The notes below the pieces were generated by a model. That model had not been told where the DNA came from and made no database searches. It worked only from the letters and a program-made list of their open reading frames with translations. A stretch of 6,154 nt of DNA, from assembly GCA_003518125.1 (NCBI GenBank), contig DOZG01000057.1:1-6154 (forward strand), read 5' to 3'. Made by a program: the position numbers and the translations under genes. Positions 4,802-6,154 of this stretch are shown here, one piece after another. How positions within the stretch are numbered: the first letter of the stretch is position 1; each line of letters starts with the position of its first letter. This stretch comes from Patescibacteria group bacterium (GTDB lineage: Bacteria; Patescibacteriota; Dojkabacteria; SC72).

Positions 4802-6154
4802 TGAAGAGTTTTTCTTATTCCTGTTTGTTATAATTATTAATCTATGTAAGGTTCGTGTTATAGCGACGTAGAGTAGTCTTGTATTAAATTCTGTATCTGG
4901 ATATCTTTCTTCATTTAAATCTAAAAGTATTACACTATCAAACTCTAAACCTTTAGCTTGGGATACTGGAAGTACTAGTAATCCACTACGGTAATCGTTT
5001 TCAGAAAAATCTGTTACCTCTCTCTCTAATATATCTTCAAACGGTTTAATTTTGTCATATACTTCTTTTGCATGTTGTTTATCTTTACATATTAACGCAC
5101 AAGTGGTTGCACCTTTATTAAATTCCTGTTTGAAAATGGTAACGAAATCTTTAAGCTCTTTACCTGTAATATATTTTACCTCTTTACTTAATACAATATG
5201 TTTGATTGGCTCTCCATGTCTTAGTACAGCTTCGGGGAGTTTGTAACTTTTTGTGAATCTATCTCTGAAAATCTTATTTGCAAAATCTGTAATTTCAATT
5301 GTGGTACGGTAACATCTATTAAGTTGATGGTAGCTGATGTTTTTATATCCAATATCTTTGATGAGGTTTTTAACTGTATCCCAATCTTTTATATAGAAGG
5401 GTGGGATAATGGATTGAGCTAGGTCTCCTGCCAATGTAATATTTCCATTCTTTGCAGTACTAGCTAATGTAGCTATCTCTATATGAGATAAATCTTGACT
5501 TTCATCTACTACAATATACTCTTGTTCAAAATCTTTAGTTCCTTTGATTTTGAATTGAAGGTAAACAATTGGAGCTAAATCTTCCATTCTAAAGTATCTA
5601 TGAGCATTGTGATATTTAAGTCCTTTGAGGGAGTATTTACACATGGTTTTATCAACAAGCTTTTTCTTAAATATCTCTTGGTATATTCTATATGGGTTAA
5701 GATTTCTGTTTATATATGAAAGAATCTTTTTCTTTCTCTCATTTTGTATCTTGAAGCTGTCATCGTATGTGCCAGTTTGCTTACTTTTAAACTGTTTCTG
5801 GGCAAAGGTGTAGTCTATTGCAAGTTTAAGACGTTCTTCCATTGAAATTTGAGGGAAACTCTTTTTTAGTTCGTAATATCTATTTAGTATTATATCTGCT
5901 CTGGAGTAGGGGATATTTTCTAAGAGAGTTTTCTCGAAGTTATTAAAATACTGATCAAGAAATCTGAGGAATACAAGAGATCCTTTATATTCTTTATACT
6001 CTAGATTCTCTTTTTGAGTAGATACTGTAAATCTGTAATCCCAATTTAAAACCTTTTTTGCCCAGAAAAGATAGGTTAGTGTATTAACACCACTTACACC
6101 TAAATTAGGTAGGACATCTGAAATGTAGTCTAAGAATATTCTATTTGGAGCTAT
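4787..6154 (-). CDS. HelD-like superfamily 1 DNA helicase/translocase (5' end outside window)
   Basis: The frame is open to the right edge, giving the last 455 residues; the N-terminus with the Walker A motif is missing. The fragment begins APNRIFLDYISDVLPNLGV, a hallmark of HelD/helicase IV, and has YKGSLVF near residue 57, also seen in that family. Superfamily 1 motifs follow: DESQD (II, 217-221), TLAGDLAQS (III, about 240-248), LNRCYRT (IV, about 278-284), QAKGLEFDSVILLDL (V, 399-413) and LLYVAITRTLHRLI (VI, 427-440). Bacterial HelD releases stalled RNA polymerase from DNA; UvrD and Rep relatives act in repair or replication. A start at the internal ATG 5842 would discard about 104 residues that clearly belong to the family, so I extend to the edge. 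The gene ends in TGA at 4789-4787, 24 bp before the PAP2 gene. The HelD assignment is likely; the exact role is not proven. Confidence 0.87.
   Translation of the reverse strand: MAPNRIFLDYISDVLPNLGVSGVNTLTYLFWAKKVLNWDYRFTVSTQKENLEYKEYKGSLVFLRFLDQYFNNFEKTLLENIPYSRADIILNRYYELKKSFPQISMEERLKLAIDYTFAQKQFKSKQTGTYDDSFKIQNERKKKILSYINRNLNPYRIYQEIFKKKLVDKTMCKYSLKGLKYHNAHRYFRMEDLAPIVYLQFKIKGTKDFEQEYIVVDESQDLSHIEIATLASTAKNGNITLAGDLAQSIIPPFYIKDWDTVKNLIKDIGYKNISYHQLNRCYRTTIEITDFANKIFRDRFTKSYKLPEAVLRHGEPIKHIVLSKEVKYITGKELKDFVTIFKQEFNKGATTCALICKDKQHAKEVYDKIKPFEDILEREVTDFSENDYRSGLLVLPVSQAKGLEFDSVILLDLNEERYPDTEFNTRLLYVAITRTLHRLIIITNRNKKNSSLLDV

Noticed and set aside
5625..5813. Plus-strand open frame with a hydrophobic product opposite the helicase
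   Set aside because: It is the antisense of Lys-rich helicase codons, which gives Phe and Leu runs; no promoter or family match.

Overview
The window comes from an AT-rich bacterium, roughly one third G+C by eye. It uses the ordinary stop codons: TAA, TAG and TGA all end genes here, and tryptophan is TGG. Compact spacing, a lack of Shine-Dalgarno sites, -10 boxes lying right against start codons, and a divergent gene set (odd sigma factor, GatA away from GatB/GatC, HelD-like helicase) would suit a Patescibacteria/CPR-type genome. That placement is inference; no rRNA or other phylogenetic marker is present.

Layout from left to right. Positions 1-81 (minus) hold the first 27 codons of a gene whose product starts with a membrane anchor or signal peptide. 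Positions 120-1445 (minus) encode a divergent sigma-70 family factor with a long N-terminal part I cannot assign. Across an 80-bp divergent promoter region with two short dyads, 1526-2164 (plus) encodes a protein-L-isoaspartate O-methyltransferase, followed by an unrecognised acidic protein at 2220-2669 (plus). Convergent to these and on the minus strand, read from right to left, are a HelD-like superfamily 1 helicase (5' end beyond the window, 6154-4787), a PAP2-type membrane phosphatase (4762-4157) and gatA (4136-2712). The three minus-strand genes are 20-24 bp apart, but gatA and probably the phosphatase gene carry their own promoter.

The most striking common theme is transcription. There is a sigma factor whose promoter-reading residues are changed, and a relative of HelD, the motor that strips stalled RNA polymerase from DNA. 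All six visible gene starts have a -10-like hexamer only 5 to 12 nt upstream of the start codon, four of them with an upstream TGn, and none has a Shine-Dalgarno site. This points to leaderless or nearly leaderless mRNAs. The remaining genes are cell maintenance: protein repair (PCMT), tRNA amidation (GatA), and lipid or undecaprenyl phosphate metabolism (PAP2). No mobile element, CRISPR array, tRNA or rRNA was seen, and no gene-free stretch exceeds 100 bp.
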